A stretch of 63,217 bases of DNA from a virus (IMGVR_UViG_3300008339_006649:1-63217); one strand, 5' to 3'. Numbered from the stretch's first letter, positions 26,301-33,814 are shown. The notes: a model not told the origin generated them from the letters alone. Numbers and translations: made by a program.

Positions 26301-27651
26301 ACCAATAGACATTGAGATTCCTAACTCACTTTTTGGTACCTATTTAGAAGTTGATTATACAAAGTCTAGCCCTAAATTTTTATGTCTTTATATGGGTAAC
26401 CCTTCAGAGTACCCAAAACCAAAAGAAAACTCATTTATTAGGTTTGGTGATGATAGTTTTGATTTGAGAGTTCCTGATAACCCACTAAGAATATCGGACC
26501 CAAATAGAGACTACTCTAAAACAAATAAAGTGGTTGGGTTTAGTGTTGATTTTGGGGTTCAAAATCAAAACATATTTAAAAGTGTTGATTTAGATATGTC
26601 AGAAATGAAAAATACTTCAGAATCTTTTAAAGTTTTTGCTGATATAGGAGGGTCCGTTGCTGGTGACCAAGTCGCTCAACAATCAGTCTCAATGTATAGT
26701 ATTTACAAATCAAGGTCGTATTCTTGCGGAGTAACATCAATGGGTAATGCAATGATACAACCAACAATGTATTTTGTATTAAGACACGTACCTATGTTTT
26801 ATGGACCTTATTGGATTTATGAAGTTAATCATAGTATAACCGAAAGAGGATTTGATACCGATTTTAAAGGTACTAGAATACCAAAATATAGTTTACCTAA
26901 TGTTGACCAACTTGTTACTAATGTTAATAAAAAAATATTATCATCATATAAAGAAAAAATTAAAAAAGAAAAACCGGTTGTTGATAAAAAAGATGAGGAA
27001 TTAGCTAACACTGACCCTACTATTGGTACCGTTAAAACACCAACCCAACAATGTATTGAACTTACCGAATATAAAACATTAGAATTTGTTGAAGTAACAC
27101 CAACAAAAGTAACAGTACAAGAAATATTACCAATAATAAAAACAGCGACAAATAAAAAATCATTAAGAGCATTATTATTAGGTATAGGGTTTACTAGAAA
27201 TATAAATAGCTTCGATTCAAACGCTAACTTATTTAACACATCTAATTATAATTTTTATGAAATATCTACCGAAAATAAATTTACGGGTAATATGGATTCA
27301 TACATAAAAAATCAAATGTGTGCGACAATTAATAATACGGTTAGAAGTATGGCTAGTTTTAGCGATTTTAAAACACCAACCGATTTTATGGTTTCATTCT
27401 ATTCTGTATATGAACCAATAATTGAAAGTTTAAAAAATTTAAATCCAGATACTAATATCTATAAAAGTTATGGAAAAGCCCTAGCTCAATTAGCAATTAC
27501 TACATGGGATACCCCAATAGGATTAAACTCTACCGCATCAGAAATAAAACAAAAGGCGCTTGACCAAGTTGGTACTAACATAAATGTTTATGACCTATAT
27601 GTTCAGTATTTTACTAACGCTTACGAGAATTTTGATAAAAACCCTAATTAA
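20386..27651 (+). CDS. Giant baseplate protein (2421 aa), probable hub/central component
   Basis: This is the largest gene in the window. The N-terminal 260 residues contain VPEVNIEMIDVQGRSLFEQG and FFNFPYPLFYLTLKGYYGKA, then ETGNYDISLKLIGKFTALLF, a pattern seen in baseplate hub proteins. A long charged, helical middle follows. Linkers rich in Thr and Pro (about 1510-1530 and 1765-1775) flank a beta-rich module (about 1640-1760). Near residue 2140 is VLRHVPMFYGPYWIYEVNHS, then ITERGFDTDFKGTRIP, which resembles the end of hub-type domains. The last 250 residues are helical, of unknown role. It begins inside the gp53-like gene and ends just before a TATTTATA box. No lysozyme motif was recognised. 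The baseplate role is inferred from context plus these motifs. Confidence 0.75.
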   Translation: MAGRIPQTKKVYVETEYDNIIVVNPNEVYDSEDKAAPRLVDHEDLVYYANLETFIIPRTKLAIGDSFDSPVINTTIATVFGGEEDLKINFLKPKGKTAFDTSWSDQITGFESRLGLGANQRAEQIVNADGNARFKNTVRNYEDTQLLGIKSIRVNIKGTGVPEVNIEMIDVQGRSLFEQGENSIYSAFFNFPYPLFYLTLKGYYGKAIRYRLSLMSFNARFDAETGNYDISLKLIGKFTALLFDTPLMYAKTAPKMFDTQVTITDTTNNQVKQISTYKGRQKLDEVYSIYKRKGLIANDFEHLTLDEFIYRVNNFSVKLQKDIKEKGDFTEINDIQDYRENLENFRKNVYDNSLNKFLDSTSYYVNDGQIYYPFKKEIQYQDREAYKTKIEERFKVYIENLKKNKTFGTGGKYEIPINFKDKKDIIKKLDLNNWINNSNNVIQTYYYRTGRQLDTTKNEDKQLFEKFKLDEDKNKELFSKVLDSNGQLVDDLPDFFVFGDKRIADGSYVKQSFLDKLDSAGKTLNTHEEKIENDLSKVLADRVLKNPADGGIGFKPTIRNVFAVIFAGADAFYRLMEDVHQTAWDVRNDPQRLSAVIPPEKSFSVDAMKNLQKSSGELNDDNVVYPWPLYFTKEKQKDGRELYTIQYPGDPKIINQTRAYDYRIWPEISFVEAYLKGTTETSKPIQGTVYDNPADSNKYVSANAIEFPFKVLPYQDLSEISTFYEIFERTYLSSHYGKFSSESAFKNQIDKFYGDIESKDLGLNVGNNIQLNQTLKNYKFTYQGLIDFMKKISNNGDGESWQTYIRSLFKTEYIENLVKNQTEIYSIDTLNNRSVQVSSDLELSKNLVSYLKNTDSSKKNNLDTYPLTNLNWLKTNVSNGSSIGSFEQFNNTTNSFLYLDDKKTIARINENADNKSISLLTNNGFLTSYSQPYVTNQSTQTPLSTRSTLQDFYTDREEKFLYGTESFINYGTSYSGNVNQSIQTTSLLNTPYFINSLIKGVEDNNNNVEDSFTALGYLYLNSLPLITTKETLKISENDTLTDIDYLASTFKKYSSIHQVPYAWVLKYGSIWYRYKKFVETGNDILDPIWKDFDYTSAYDPVTSATTTQYILPDYSGNQQTFVLQKNEPFPIPSLQSKDLLNTGFYPKIINTVENFFFQKNLFTGYSQTDFFNAYNNQKFRIGKNNTSTNYLDFGFDTTNPNKSLLKQNYYQYREFSGTTAYSTGGSLILLYPSMGGIPIDQSIFECVDSNINMTQNILNNKSLYNGSVRPLWSSPHFGYFDNGLIQKPSPTQYLKVIKTNTSKQNAFDLSSNKSEYSSIDEIFALFTPELLDKFEKLFLGFCNYKPSSANLVLKEEQIVPTYNEPNKVSNLDQKRLFTQLSSLFFINKTGVNFIGEDVDGKTLGEKQIETFTKSVTRFLNFDCVIKLANPGNFDRKLFNSFSNLSEFIPVDKLTFNPYKKGTLPGDGTSTTLLQSLAQNTTAWNTLRTYLGFTTIPNMEYQNQVQPNFPSVPLTQTPANPTVTYTPPTVGQTYRTFQDICTGTYFNITDPDDNTMTSSFNYTNGDIWYLEVVDNTSQSKNFCARKVSDSAITTNYNLVLDDDYPETNAVNVTPESYCMSFYQTLINCQQSPLTSPIQLEFLGNSGTLIPETSPPGDATYFNIVVPSGGYASYRLTGIPNFDPTNLGSVLFYPAGSNLNDPNILPLPFNGYGGANTNYTRVYEINNNTSGNYIMAVRYAVTYPNYATYTANVSTLGGNQTTIPTQTNTTIPPTPLQGSQKSFVTDFFIDNDIDFTSDNIKSLYPLIRLYADQKLNDPTYNKSKFTTFINNVLIDQRTLQQNMLNETFSNLNKTLKNIDVKTQTPNVSVNGDTGKLSLYNTLKGFNDKWIAGSDLKYVTLFEDFLFMDRANSDLGDTFVVDMDKVVNRLDTTNNPETNLMQVVSNILSDNQFMFMAMPAYVNFYGIQTAIKNGTPIDIEIPNSLFGTYLEVDYTKSSPKFLCLYMGNPSEYPKPKENSFIRFGDDSFDLRVPDNPLRISDPNRDYSKTNKVVGFSVDFGVQNQNIFKSVDLDMSEMKNTSESFKVFADIGGSVAGDQVAQQSVSMYSIYKSRSYSCGVTSMGNAMIQPTMYFVLRHVPMFYGPYWIYEVNHSITERGFDTDFKGTRIPKYSLPNVDQLVTNVNKKILSSYKEKIKKEKPVVDKKDEELANTDPTIGTVKTPTQQCIELTEYKTLEFVEVTPTKVTVQEILPIIKTATNKKSLRALLLGIGFTRNINSFDSNANLFNTSNYNFYEISTENKFTGNMDSYIKNQMCATINNTVRSMASFSDFKTPTDFMVSFYSVYEPIIESLKNLNPDTNIYKSYGKALAQLAITTWDTPIGLNSTASEIKQKALDQVGTNINVYDLYVQYFTNAYENFDKNPN

Positions 27652-27655
27652 GGTA

Positions 27656-27663
27656 TATTTATA
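27656..27663 (+). promoter_or_regulatory. TATTTATA box upstream of the 27678 gene
   Basis: This exact TATTTATA begins 5 bases after the stop of the giant baseplate gene and 14 bases before the next ATG. Confidence 0.55.
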
Positions 27664-27677
27664 TAATAAATTAAAAT

Positions 27678-27902
27678 ATGAACATGAAAAATTTACTTGA
27701 CGATTATCTTAAAAAAGATACACGTATTACACAAAAAGATAGCGGTAATGGATACCAAGAAGTTTGTGATTTAGATACAGGTGATTGTTATACAATCAGA
27801 ATGAAAGACGGTTTAATTGAGAGAGTGGATAATACCATGAAAACAAATAGAACATTAAAAGTTGAAACTCCTCAGGGTGTTAAAACATTATTGAACGGTT
27901 AA
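27678..27902 (+). CDS. Small hypothetical protein (74 aa)
   Basis: The 74-residue product begins MNMKNLLDDYLKKDTRITQK and continues with a small beta-rich domain (YQEVCDLDTGDCYTIRMKDGLIERV) that carries two cysteines. No family is recognised. It has its own TATTTATA box and is separated by 10 bases from the Pro/Ala-rich gene that follows, so the two probably form a late operon. The short basic or amphipathic N-terminal helix is like those of other late proteins in the window. Confidence 0.75.
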   Translation: MNMKNLLDDYLKKDTRITQKDSGNGYQEVCDLDTGDCYTIRMKDGLIERVDNTMKTNRTLKVETPQGVKTLLNG

Positions 27903-27912
27903 AAATTTAAAA

Positions 27913-28605
27913 ATGAGTTTAGACAGAAAAATTTTAGAAGAATTAAAAAGATTTAATCAAATTAATTCATACATTTTAAATGAACAAGATGTACCACCAC
28001 CGACACCTGAGGATTTAGGTACCCCACCTGCTGACCCCGCAGCCGCTCCACCGGCAGATGCAGAAATTCCCGCACCTGGCGCAGATGTTGCTGCACCACC
28101 AGCGGCAGGGGCAGACGCTGCCGCGGCACCTACTGAAGTACCTGAACCCGTTGATGTTGAAGGTGATCCAGATGTTGAAGAAGTTGGTAAAGAAGAAGAG
28201 GGTGAAGAAGAAAGTGAAGAAATTGATATCACTGACCTTGTTACTACACAACAAGAAATCCAATCTAAACAAGATGAATTTATGGATAGTATTTTTTCTA
28301 AATTAGATGACTTAGAAAGTAAATTATCTCACATGGATCAAATCATGGACAAAATTAATAGTCTTGAAAACAAATTTGATAAATATAGAGAAAAAACTCC
28401 TGAAGAAAAATTAATGTTACGTTCATTAGACTCTTACCCATATAATCAAAAATTAACAGATTTTTTTGATGATAAAAAAGGTGAGATGGAAGAGACTGGT
28501 AAAAACGAATATATACTTACTTCTGACGAAGTTGAAAACTTTTCACCAAACGAAGTTAAAAAAACATTCAATATTTACGACGACGAAGACAATTCTTTAA
28601 ATTAA
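27913..28605 (+). CDS. Pro/Ala-rich, acidic, coiled-coil protein, possible internal virion or scaffold protein
   Basis: This 230-residue protein has four parts. The first is an N-terminal helix MSLDRKILEELKRFNQINSY ending in an I-L-N-E site. The second is a low-complexity Pro/Ala/Asp linker (about 27-75). The third is an acidic Glu-rich run with EEEGEEESEEIDITDL, and then a heptad-like coiled coil (about 110-160). The fourth is a small C-terminal domain (EEKLMLRSLDSYPYNQKLTDFF). The Ala/Pro segment is locally GC-rich compared with its AT-rich surroundings. The make-up is like phage scaffold or internal head proteins, but no family is recognised. A terminator hairpin follows at once. Confidence 0.75.
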   Translation: MSLDRKILEELKRFNQINSYILNEQDVPPPTPEDLGTPPADPAAAPPADAEIPAPGADVAAPPAAGADAAAAPTEVPEPVDVEGDPDVEEVGKEEEGEEESEEIDITDLVTTQQEIQSKQDEFMDSIFSKLDDLESKLSHMDQIMDKINSLENKFDKYREKTPEEKLMLRSLDSYPYNQKLTDFFDDKKGEMEETGKNEYILTSDEVENFSPNEVKKTFNIYDDEDNSLN

Positions 28606-28620
28606 AAAATAAATTTTTTG

Positions 28621-28645
28621 AGGGACTCACAAGGTCCCTTTTTTT
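28621..28645 (+). terminator. Rho-independent-type terminator before the replication module
   Basis: AGGGAC and GTCCCT form a stem with a 7-base loop, followed by TTTTTTT. It ends the late unit and separates it from the SSB gene. Confidence 0.85.
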
Positions 28646-28722
28646 ATGCTCATTTATTTGACATTTTATTATTTGTACCTATTATTAATGAAGATAAAAG
28701 AGTAATAATTAAAAATTTATTT

Positions 28723-29580
28723 ATGACAAATTCAGTATTAGATTCAGTACTTGCGCAGTACGAAAAGAACGCACAACCAAGTGGTTCACAGAGAACAAAC
28801 ATCTCACAAGAAGACAGATTAAAGAAGTATTTTTCGGCAATCTTAATGAAAAACGAAACATCCGCACAACGTAGAGTTCGTATTTTACCCACAAAAGATG
28901 GTTCATCACCATTTGTTGAAGTATGGTATCACGAAATTATGGTAAACGGACAATGGGTTAAGTTGTATGACCCTGACAAAAACGACAACGAGCGTTCCCC
29001 ACTTACAGAAGTTTATAATGAACTTATCCAAACGGGTAAAAAAGAAGACAAAGAATTGGCATCGCAATACCGTTCACGTTTATTTTACATCGTTAGAGTA
29101 ATTGACCGTGATAACGAACAAGATGGTGTTAAATTTTGGAGATTTAAACACAATTACAAAAACGAAGGTATCTTAGATAAAATCCTCCCTATTTGGAAAG
29201 CTAAAGGTGATATCACAGATGCTGAAAAAGGTCGTGATTTAATTATCGAACTTAAGAAAGCTAAAACCCCACAAGGAAAAGAGTATACAGTAATTCAAAC
29301 AGTTATGTATGATGACCCTGCATTACTTCACGAAGATAAAGAAATTATGAGTGGATGGTTGGAAGATGAGTTAACATGGAATGACGTGTATTCTAAAAAA
29401 CCTGTTGAGTATTTAGAAGCTATCGCAATTGGAGAAACACCAATTTGGAGTACAGAACTTAAGAAATATGTTTACGGTGAAACTGCCGACATTTCTCTTG
29501 GTGGTGGAAATACAAAAGAAGTGGTTCCTGTGGTAGACCCACAAGCTGACGAAGAGCCGGCTGAAGATTTACCATTCTAA
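28723..29580 (+). CDS. Single-stranded DNA-binding protein (T4 gp32-like)
   Basis: This 285-residue protein binds single-stranded DNA during replication and recombination. Support comes from RRVRILPTKDGSSPFVEVWYHEI and RSRLFYIVRVIDRDNEQDGVKFWRF, the OB-fold-like core strands typical of phage gp32 proteins. The acidic C-terminal tail ends DEEPAEDLPF, the type of tail that recruits partner proteins. There is no cysteine in the protein, so the zinc site of T4 gp32 is absent. The start at 28723 (MTNSVLDSVLAQYEKNAQ) was chosen because the open frame upstream runs through the terminator hairpin and has no other ATG before it that fits. It heads the replication module and lacks an exact TATTTATA box, which fits earlier expression. 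Confidence 0.85.
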   Translation: MTNSVLDSVLAQYEKNAQPSGSQRTNISQEDRLKKYFSAILMKNETSAQRRVRILPTKDGSSPFVEVWYHEIMVNGQWVKLYDPDKNDNERSPLTEVYNELIQTGKKEDKELASQYRSRLFYIVRVIDRDNEQDGVKFWRFKHNYKNEGILDKILPIWKAKGDITDAEKGRDLIIELKKAKTPQGKEYTVIQTVMYDDPALLHEDKEIMSGWLEDELTWNDVYSKKPVEYLEAIAIGETPIWSTELKKYVYGETADISLGGGNTKEVVPVVDPQADEEPAEDLPF

Positions 29581-29588
29581 ATTTAATT

Positions 29589-29631
29589 AAGCATGGATAC
29601 TTTTAAACATATTGTGTCCATGCTTTTTTTT
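29589..29631 (+). terminator. Rho-independent-type terminator after the SSB gene
   Basis: AAGCATGGATAC and GTGTCCATGCTT form a long stem (one mismatch) followed by TTTTTTTT. It likely uncouples the abundant SSB message from uvsX. Confidence 0.88.
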
Positions 29632-29654
29632 ATAAACAAATTAAAAAAAACAAA

Positions 29655-29876
29655 ATGAAACCAGTGATTGCAGAAAAATTAAAAGAAGCATTAGTTAAAA
29701 AGTATGAAGCAGAAATTGCTGATGCTGAAGCAAGACTTTATGTTTATTTCACAAATCCTGTTGGGATTGGTGAGCATCCACAACACACAGAAGAGATGGA
29801 TAATTTAGTTGGGCAGCTTACCGACGCAAAAGACAAGTTAGAAACTATAACAAATTTTAAAATTTACGAACTATAA
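29655..29876 (+). CDS. Small hypothetical helical protein preceding uvsX
   Basis: The 73-residue product, MKPVIAEKLKEALVKKYEAE..., is predicted to be two helices with heptad character. A central loop (NPVGIGEHPQHTEEMDN) contains two histidines. No family is recognised. Its stop overlaps the UvsX start (TAATG), so the two are translationally coupled. The helical hairpin and the position next to SSB and UvsX leave open a loader or mediator role, as UvsY has in T4. That is speculation from position, since the sequence itself does not show it. Confidence 0.75.
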   Translation: MKPVIAEKLKEALVKKYEAEIADAEARLYVYFTNPVGIGEHPQHTEEMDNLVGQLTDAKDKLETITNFKIYEL

Positions 29877-30883
29877 TGGCTATTAAAAAGAACGACTTTA
29901 GTTCACTAAAGAAAAAATTTTCCACATCTGCAAAATATAAACCACAAAGATTCTTTGATCTTGGTGCTCCCTTTTTAGATGCTGTTGGCTTACCTGGTCC
30001 TGCTATGGGACACATTAATATGTTCTTGGGTCATTCCGATACGGGAAAAACCACTGCGTTAGTTAAAACTGCAGTTGATGCACAGAAAAAAGGAATCCTT
30101 CCTGTGTTTATTATTACAGAACAGAAATGGTCATTTGAACACGCCAAACTAATGGGGTTTGAATGTGAAGAAGTTGTTGATACCGAAACAGGTGAATTAG
30201 AATGGGATGGTTTTTACATCTTCAATAACAACTTTGATTACATTGAACAAATTACTGATTACATTAATAGTCTATTAGATGCTCAAGAAAAGGGGGATTT
30301 AGATTATTCATTATGTATTATGTGGGACTCAGTTGGTTCGGTTCCTTGTAAAATGACTTATGAAGGTAAAGGTGGTAAACAACACAATGCAAGTGTTTTG
30401 GCCGACAAGATAGGTATGGGGATAAACCAACGTATTTCAGGTTCTCGTAAATCAGATTCTAAATATGAAAATACGCTTATCATTGTTAACCAACCTTGGG
30501 TTGAGTTACCTGATAATCCTTTTGGGCAACCTAAAATTAAAGCTAAAGGTGGTGAAGCTATTTGGTTAAATTCATCTTTAGTATTTTTATTTGGAAATCA
30601 AAAAGGAGCAGGAACTACAAAGATTACCGCAACAAAAGACAAACGAACTGTTAAGTTTGCATCAAGAACAAAAGTATCGGTAATGAAAAACCACATTAAT
30701 GGGCTTGGATTTGAAGATGGTAAAATTATTGTAACACCACACGGGTTCTTACCAGGAAAAGAAACTTCCGAAGAAAAGGCATCTATTGAGCAATACAAAA
30801 AAGAATATGCCGAGTATTGGAAGGAAATTATCGGAGTTGATGGTGACTTCGATTTGAAAGCAGAAAAAGAAGAAGTAGAGTAG
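29876..30883 (+). CDS. uvsX: RecA/UvsX-like recombinase
   Basis: This 335-residue ATPase belongs to the RecA/UvsX family, which forms filaments on single-stranded DNA and drives strand exchange, repair and recombination-dependent replication. Walker A is GHSDTGKTT (residues 52-60). The Walker B strand is CIMWDSVGSVP, and NTLIIVNQPW and KAKGGEAIWLNSSLVF follow in the expected order of RecA motifs. The C-terminus is acidic and charged (DLKAEKEEVE). It is coupled to the preceding 73-residue gene and followed after 21 bases by the exonuclease. Placement beside SSB, helicase and exonuclease is typical of T4-like replication modules. Confidence 0.9.
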   Translation: MAIKKNDFSSLKKKFSTSAKYKPQRFFDLGAPFLDAVGLPGPAMGHINMFLGHSDTGKTTALVKTAVDAQKKGILPVFIITEQKWSFEHAKLMGFECEEVVDTETGELEWDGFYIFNNNFDYIEQITDYINSLLDAQEKGDLDYSLCIMWDSVGSVPCKMTYEGKGGKQHNASVLADKIGMGINQRISGSRKSDSKYENTLIIVNQPWVELPDNPFGQPKIKAKGGEAIWLNSSLVFLFGNQKGAGTTKITATKDKRTVKFASRTKVSVMKNHINGLGFEDGKIIVTPHGFLPGKETSEEKASIEQYKKEYAEYWKEIIGVDGDFDLKAEKEEVE

Positions 30884-30904
30884 TAACAATTTAAAAGACG
30901 ACGA

Positions 30905-31912
30905 GTGTCAAAAACATTATTGGTTGATGGGAACAATCTATTAAAGATTGGGTTTCATGGTGTGAGGGAGTTCTACAATGGAACGCAACACGTAGGTGGT
31001 ATTTGGCATTTTCTAAATACTTTAAGAAAATTTTTAGAAGAAACAAACTTTAACAAAGTTGTAGTTTTTTGGGATAGTGATACAAGTTCATTACAACGTA
31101 GACTTATTTACCCAAAATATAAACTTAATAGAAAGTCGTCCGATAATGAACAAAAGAGGGATTCTTTTAACTTTCAAAAACAAAGAGTAAAACAATATCT
31201 TGAGGAGATGTTTGTAAGACAAATGGAGGTAGATCGTTCCGAAGCGGATGACTTAATTGCCTACTATTGTCATATATCATTAGATGAGGATAAAACAATA
31301 TTTTCGAGTGATAGAGATCTTACACAACTTATATCTGATAAGGTTACAATTTACTCACCATCCACAAAACAATATTATAGAAATGGGGATACAATAAAGG
31401 TTTACGATGCCGAGATTCCCCACTATAATGTTAAAACCCTTAAGATAATTACTGGTGATGGTTCGGATAATATAGACGGGATATTCTATATGGGGGAAAA
31501 GACTTTGCTTAAATTTTTTCCTGAACTACTTGAAAAACCTGTAGAAATTACTGATATTTTATCAAAAGGGGAAAACCTATTAAAAGAAGAAAAAGGTAAC
31601 AGTTCCTTACAAAATCTTTTAACGGGTAAAACTAAAGAAGGTATTTTTGGTGAAGAGTTTTATGTTATTAACAAAAAACTAATTGATTTGAGCGAACCGT
31701 TAATAACTGACGAAGGAAAAGAATTAGTTAACTTATATTACTCTGAGTCATTGGATCCTGACGGTAGAGGATATAAAAACCTAATTAGAATGATGATGGA
31801 AGACGGTTTGTTCAAGTACTTACCAAAAAATGATGAAAATTGGGTTTATTTTTTAAAACCATTTTTAAAACTAACCAGAAAAGAAAAAACAAAGTTTAAA
31901 AACAAAAAGTAA
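30905..31912 (+). CDS. 5'-3' exonuclease / RNase H of the FEN family (T4 RNase H-like)
   Basis: This 335-residue metal-dependent nuclease probably removes RNA primers and 5' flaps. The acidic active-site residues of the FEN family are visible: VDGNN (D8), VVVFWDSD (D57), EADDLI (E113, D115, D116), SSDRDL (D136, D138) and GDGSDNIDGI (D185, D188, D191). The last belongs to the helix-hairpin-helix region. RRLIYPKYKLNR is the conserved basic patch that binds the substrate. The start is GTG at 30905, because the catalytic VDGNN lies only eight residues in and no ATG could include it. It lies between uvsX and a small unknown gene. Confidence 0.88.
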   Translation: MSKTLLVDGNNLLKIGFHGVREFYNGTQHVGGIWHFLNTLRKFLEETNFNKVVVFWDSDTSSLQRRLIYPKYKLNRKSSDNEQKRDSFNFQKQRVKQYLEEMFVRQMEVDRSEADDLIAYYCHISLDEDKTIFSSDRDLTQLISDKVTIYSPSTKQYYRNGDTIKVYDAEIPHYNVKTLKIITGDGSDNIDGIFYMGEKTLLKFFPELLEKPVEITDILSKGENLLKEEKGNSSLQNLLTGKTKEGIFGEEFYVINKKLIDLSEPLITDEGKELVNLYYSESLDPDGRGYKNLIRMMMEDGLFKYLPKNDENWVYFLKPFLKLTRKEKTKFKNKK

Positions 31913-31923
31913 AACAAAAAAAC

Positions 31924-32376
31924 ATGAAAGAACAAAACGACATTACTAAAGTTGAATTCTTAATTACATTAAACAACAACTTTGTTGTTCAAAGATTTTT
32001 TAATGTTAAGGGTTTCAATGGAAAGGCAAAAAATAGTGTGGAACTTTTGAATTACATTAACGAATTATCTAACGACTTAAAAACAAAACTTAGAAATAAA
32101 TGTGTTGTTTATATGTTAGAAAATCGTTTTCAAATTGAAGAGGATGCAAGTATTTTAGAAACATCAAATACTGATGGACCTGAGACCTTTAATATTATTT
32201 TAAAGTTAGGGAATGAGACAATTTGTCATAGAATTATAGATGCTAAAGTATACCCGCCTAAGGTAAGATATACGCTGGATGTACGACCATCAATAAAAAA
32301 CATCTTAAGAGATTTAACTGACATTTTATCAGGTAAAAATTTATCTTACGAGTACTTAAATTATTCATTCGCCTAA
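31924..32376 (+). CDS. Hypothetical protein of the replication module (150 aa)
   Basis: This 150-residue protein begins MKEQNDITKVEFLITLNNNF. It looks like an alpha/beta fold with strands FLITLNNNFVVQRFFNV and FNIILKLGNETICHRIIDA, ending in IKNILRDLTDILSGKNLSYEY. No motif or family is recognised. It lies 11 bases after the exonuclease and just before the helicase, which makes a replication-associated role likely, such as helicase loading or primase assistance. That is inference from position. Confidence 0.75.
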   Translation: MKEQNDITKVEFLITLNNNFVVQRFFNVKGFNGKAKNSVELLNYINELSNDLKTKLRNKCVVYMLENRFQIEEDASILETSNTDGPETFNIILKLGNETICHRIIDAKVYPPKVRYTLDVRPSIKNILRDLTDILSGKNLSYEYLNYSFA

Positions 32377-32379
32377 TAG

Positions 32380-32387
32380 TATTTATT
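32380..32387 (+). promoter_or_regulatory. TATTTATT box (variant) upstream of helicase gene
   Basis: TATTTATT lies 26 bases before the helicase ATG. It is the only box-like element inside the replication module and may be fortuitous. Confidence 0.35.
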
Positions 32388-32413
32388 AGAAAACAAAGAA
32401 CAAATCATATAAT

Positions 32414-33793
32414 ATGTCAGACAAAAAAAACTTCGGATACTTAGGAAATACTTTTCAAAATCAATTAATAAATAACATTATTGTTTATAAAGATTTTTCA
32501 AATTCCATCATTGAAGTTATTGACCCACACTACTTTGATAATCAATATTTTCGTATCATTTGTCAAATGATTAAGGAGTATTACTCAAAGTATGAACATA
32601 CCCCTACGTTTGACACTTTAGAACAACTAACTAAGTCGGAAATTACTTCCCCAATGGCTCAAAAGAGTATATTAGACACTCTTGACCAAGTTAAAAACGT
32701 TTCCGACGAAGGTTCAGTTTATGTACAAGAAAAGGCACTAAAGTTTTGTAAACAACAAGAACTACAAAAAGTAATGACTAAAGCTCAATCAATCATTGAT
32801 AAAGGTGATTTTGAGAGTTACGATAGATTAGAAGAAATGGTTCGAGGGGCACTTCAAGTTGGTGAAACTGATAAAGGGACAACTGATGTGTTTTTTAACA
32901 TTGATGAAGTTTTGGATGACGATTACAGACACCCTATTCCGATTGGTGTACCTGGTATTGACAACCTTTTAAAGGGTGGTTTAGCTAAAGGAGAAATTGG
33001 TGTAATTTTGGCACCTACTGGGGTAGGTAAATCAACATTTACTACTAAAATAGCCAATCACGCATTTAATTTAGGGTATAACGTACTTCAAATATTTTTT
33101 GAAGATAACCCAAAAATTATTCAAAGAAAACATTTTACACTTTGGACTGGTATCCATCCTGATGATATGTCTGAAAATAAAGATGAGGTTATGGAAAGGG
33201 TAAAACATATACAATCAACAATGAAAAATAAGTTGATTATGAAAAAGTTACCATCGGATACTGTTACTATGAATCAAATAAAGAATCAAGTAAGAAAAAT
33301 GATGGCGGAAGGTACTAGAATTGATATGATTATTTTAGATTATATTGATTGTGTAGTTCCTGACAAAATGTTAGGTGATGAATGGAAAAGTGAGGGGTCT
33401 GTAATGCGTGGATTTGAGGCAATGTGTCATGAATTAGATATTGCAGGATGGACGGCAACACAAGGAAATCGTAATTCTATTTCATCAGATGTTGTAACAA
33501 CAGACCAAATGGGTGGGTCAATTAAAAAGGCACAAGTTGGTCACGTAATAATTACCGTAGCCAAAAGCTTACAACAAAAAGAGATGAATTTGGCGACAAT
33601 CGCAATTACCAAATCAAGAATTGGTAAAGATGGGATTGTTTTTGAAAACTGTAAATTTGATAACGGAATGTTAGAGATTGACACAGAACAAAGTATGACT
33701 TTCTTAGGTTTGGAAGAACAAAAAGAAGAAAGAAACAAAAACAGAATCAAAGAATTGCTTGAAAAGAAAAGGCAAAAACAACAAGAATCTTAA
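32414..33793 (+). CDS. Replicative DNA helicase (DnaB/T4 gp41-like)
   Basis: This 459-residue hexameric helicase unwinds the fork. It has an N-terminal helical domain (about 1-150) and a RecA-like ATPase domain. GVPGIDNLLKGGLAKGEIGVI leads into Walker A, APTGVGKST (residues 200-208), and Walker B is MIILDYIDC with D309. TATQGNRNS and KKAQVGHVIITVAKS follow, as expected for DnaB-family motifs 3 and 4. The C-terminus is basic and helical. It is followed after 21 bases by nrdB. No primase was seen in the window. Confidence 0.9.
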   Translation: MSDKKNFGYLGNTFQNQLINNIIVYKDFSNSIIEVIDPHYFDNQYFRIICQMIKEYYSKYEHTPTFDTLEQLTKSEITSPMAQKSILDTLDQVKNVSDEGSVYVQEKALKFCKQQELQKVMTKAQSIIDKGDFESYDRLEEMVRGALQVGETDKGTTDVFFNIDEVLDDDYRHPIPIGVPGIDNLLKGGLAKGEIGVILAPTGVGKSTFTTKIANHAFNLGYNVLQIFFEDNPKIIQRKHFTLWTGIHPDDMSENKDEVMERVKHIQSTMKNKLIMKKLPSDTVTMNQIKNQVRKMMAEGTRIDMIILDYIDCVVPDKMLGDEWKSEGSVMRGFEAMCHELDIAGWTATQGNRNSISSDVVTTDQMGGSIKKAQVGHVIITVAKSLQQKEMNLATIAITKSRIGKDGIVFENCKFDNGMLEIDTEQSMTFLGLEEQKEERNKNRIKELLEKKRQKQQES

Positions 33794-33814
33794 AAAAATA
33801 ATTAAATTTACAAA

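Noticed and set aside
27957-28306. Overlapping ORFs on both strands in the Pro/Ala-rich gene
   Set aside because: They are low-complexity shadows of the GC-rich linker.
28657-28675. Possible Bacteroidota-type TTTG / TAnnTTTG promoter upstream of the SSB gene
   Set aside because: The two elements are far closer together than the usual spacing, and the -7 box is off by one base.
30905-30907. ATG start for the FEN-family exonuclease
   Set aside because: No ATG lies upstream of the catalytic VDGNN motif in this frame, so GTG at 30905 is the only start that retains the active site.
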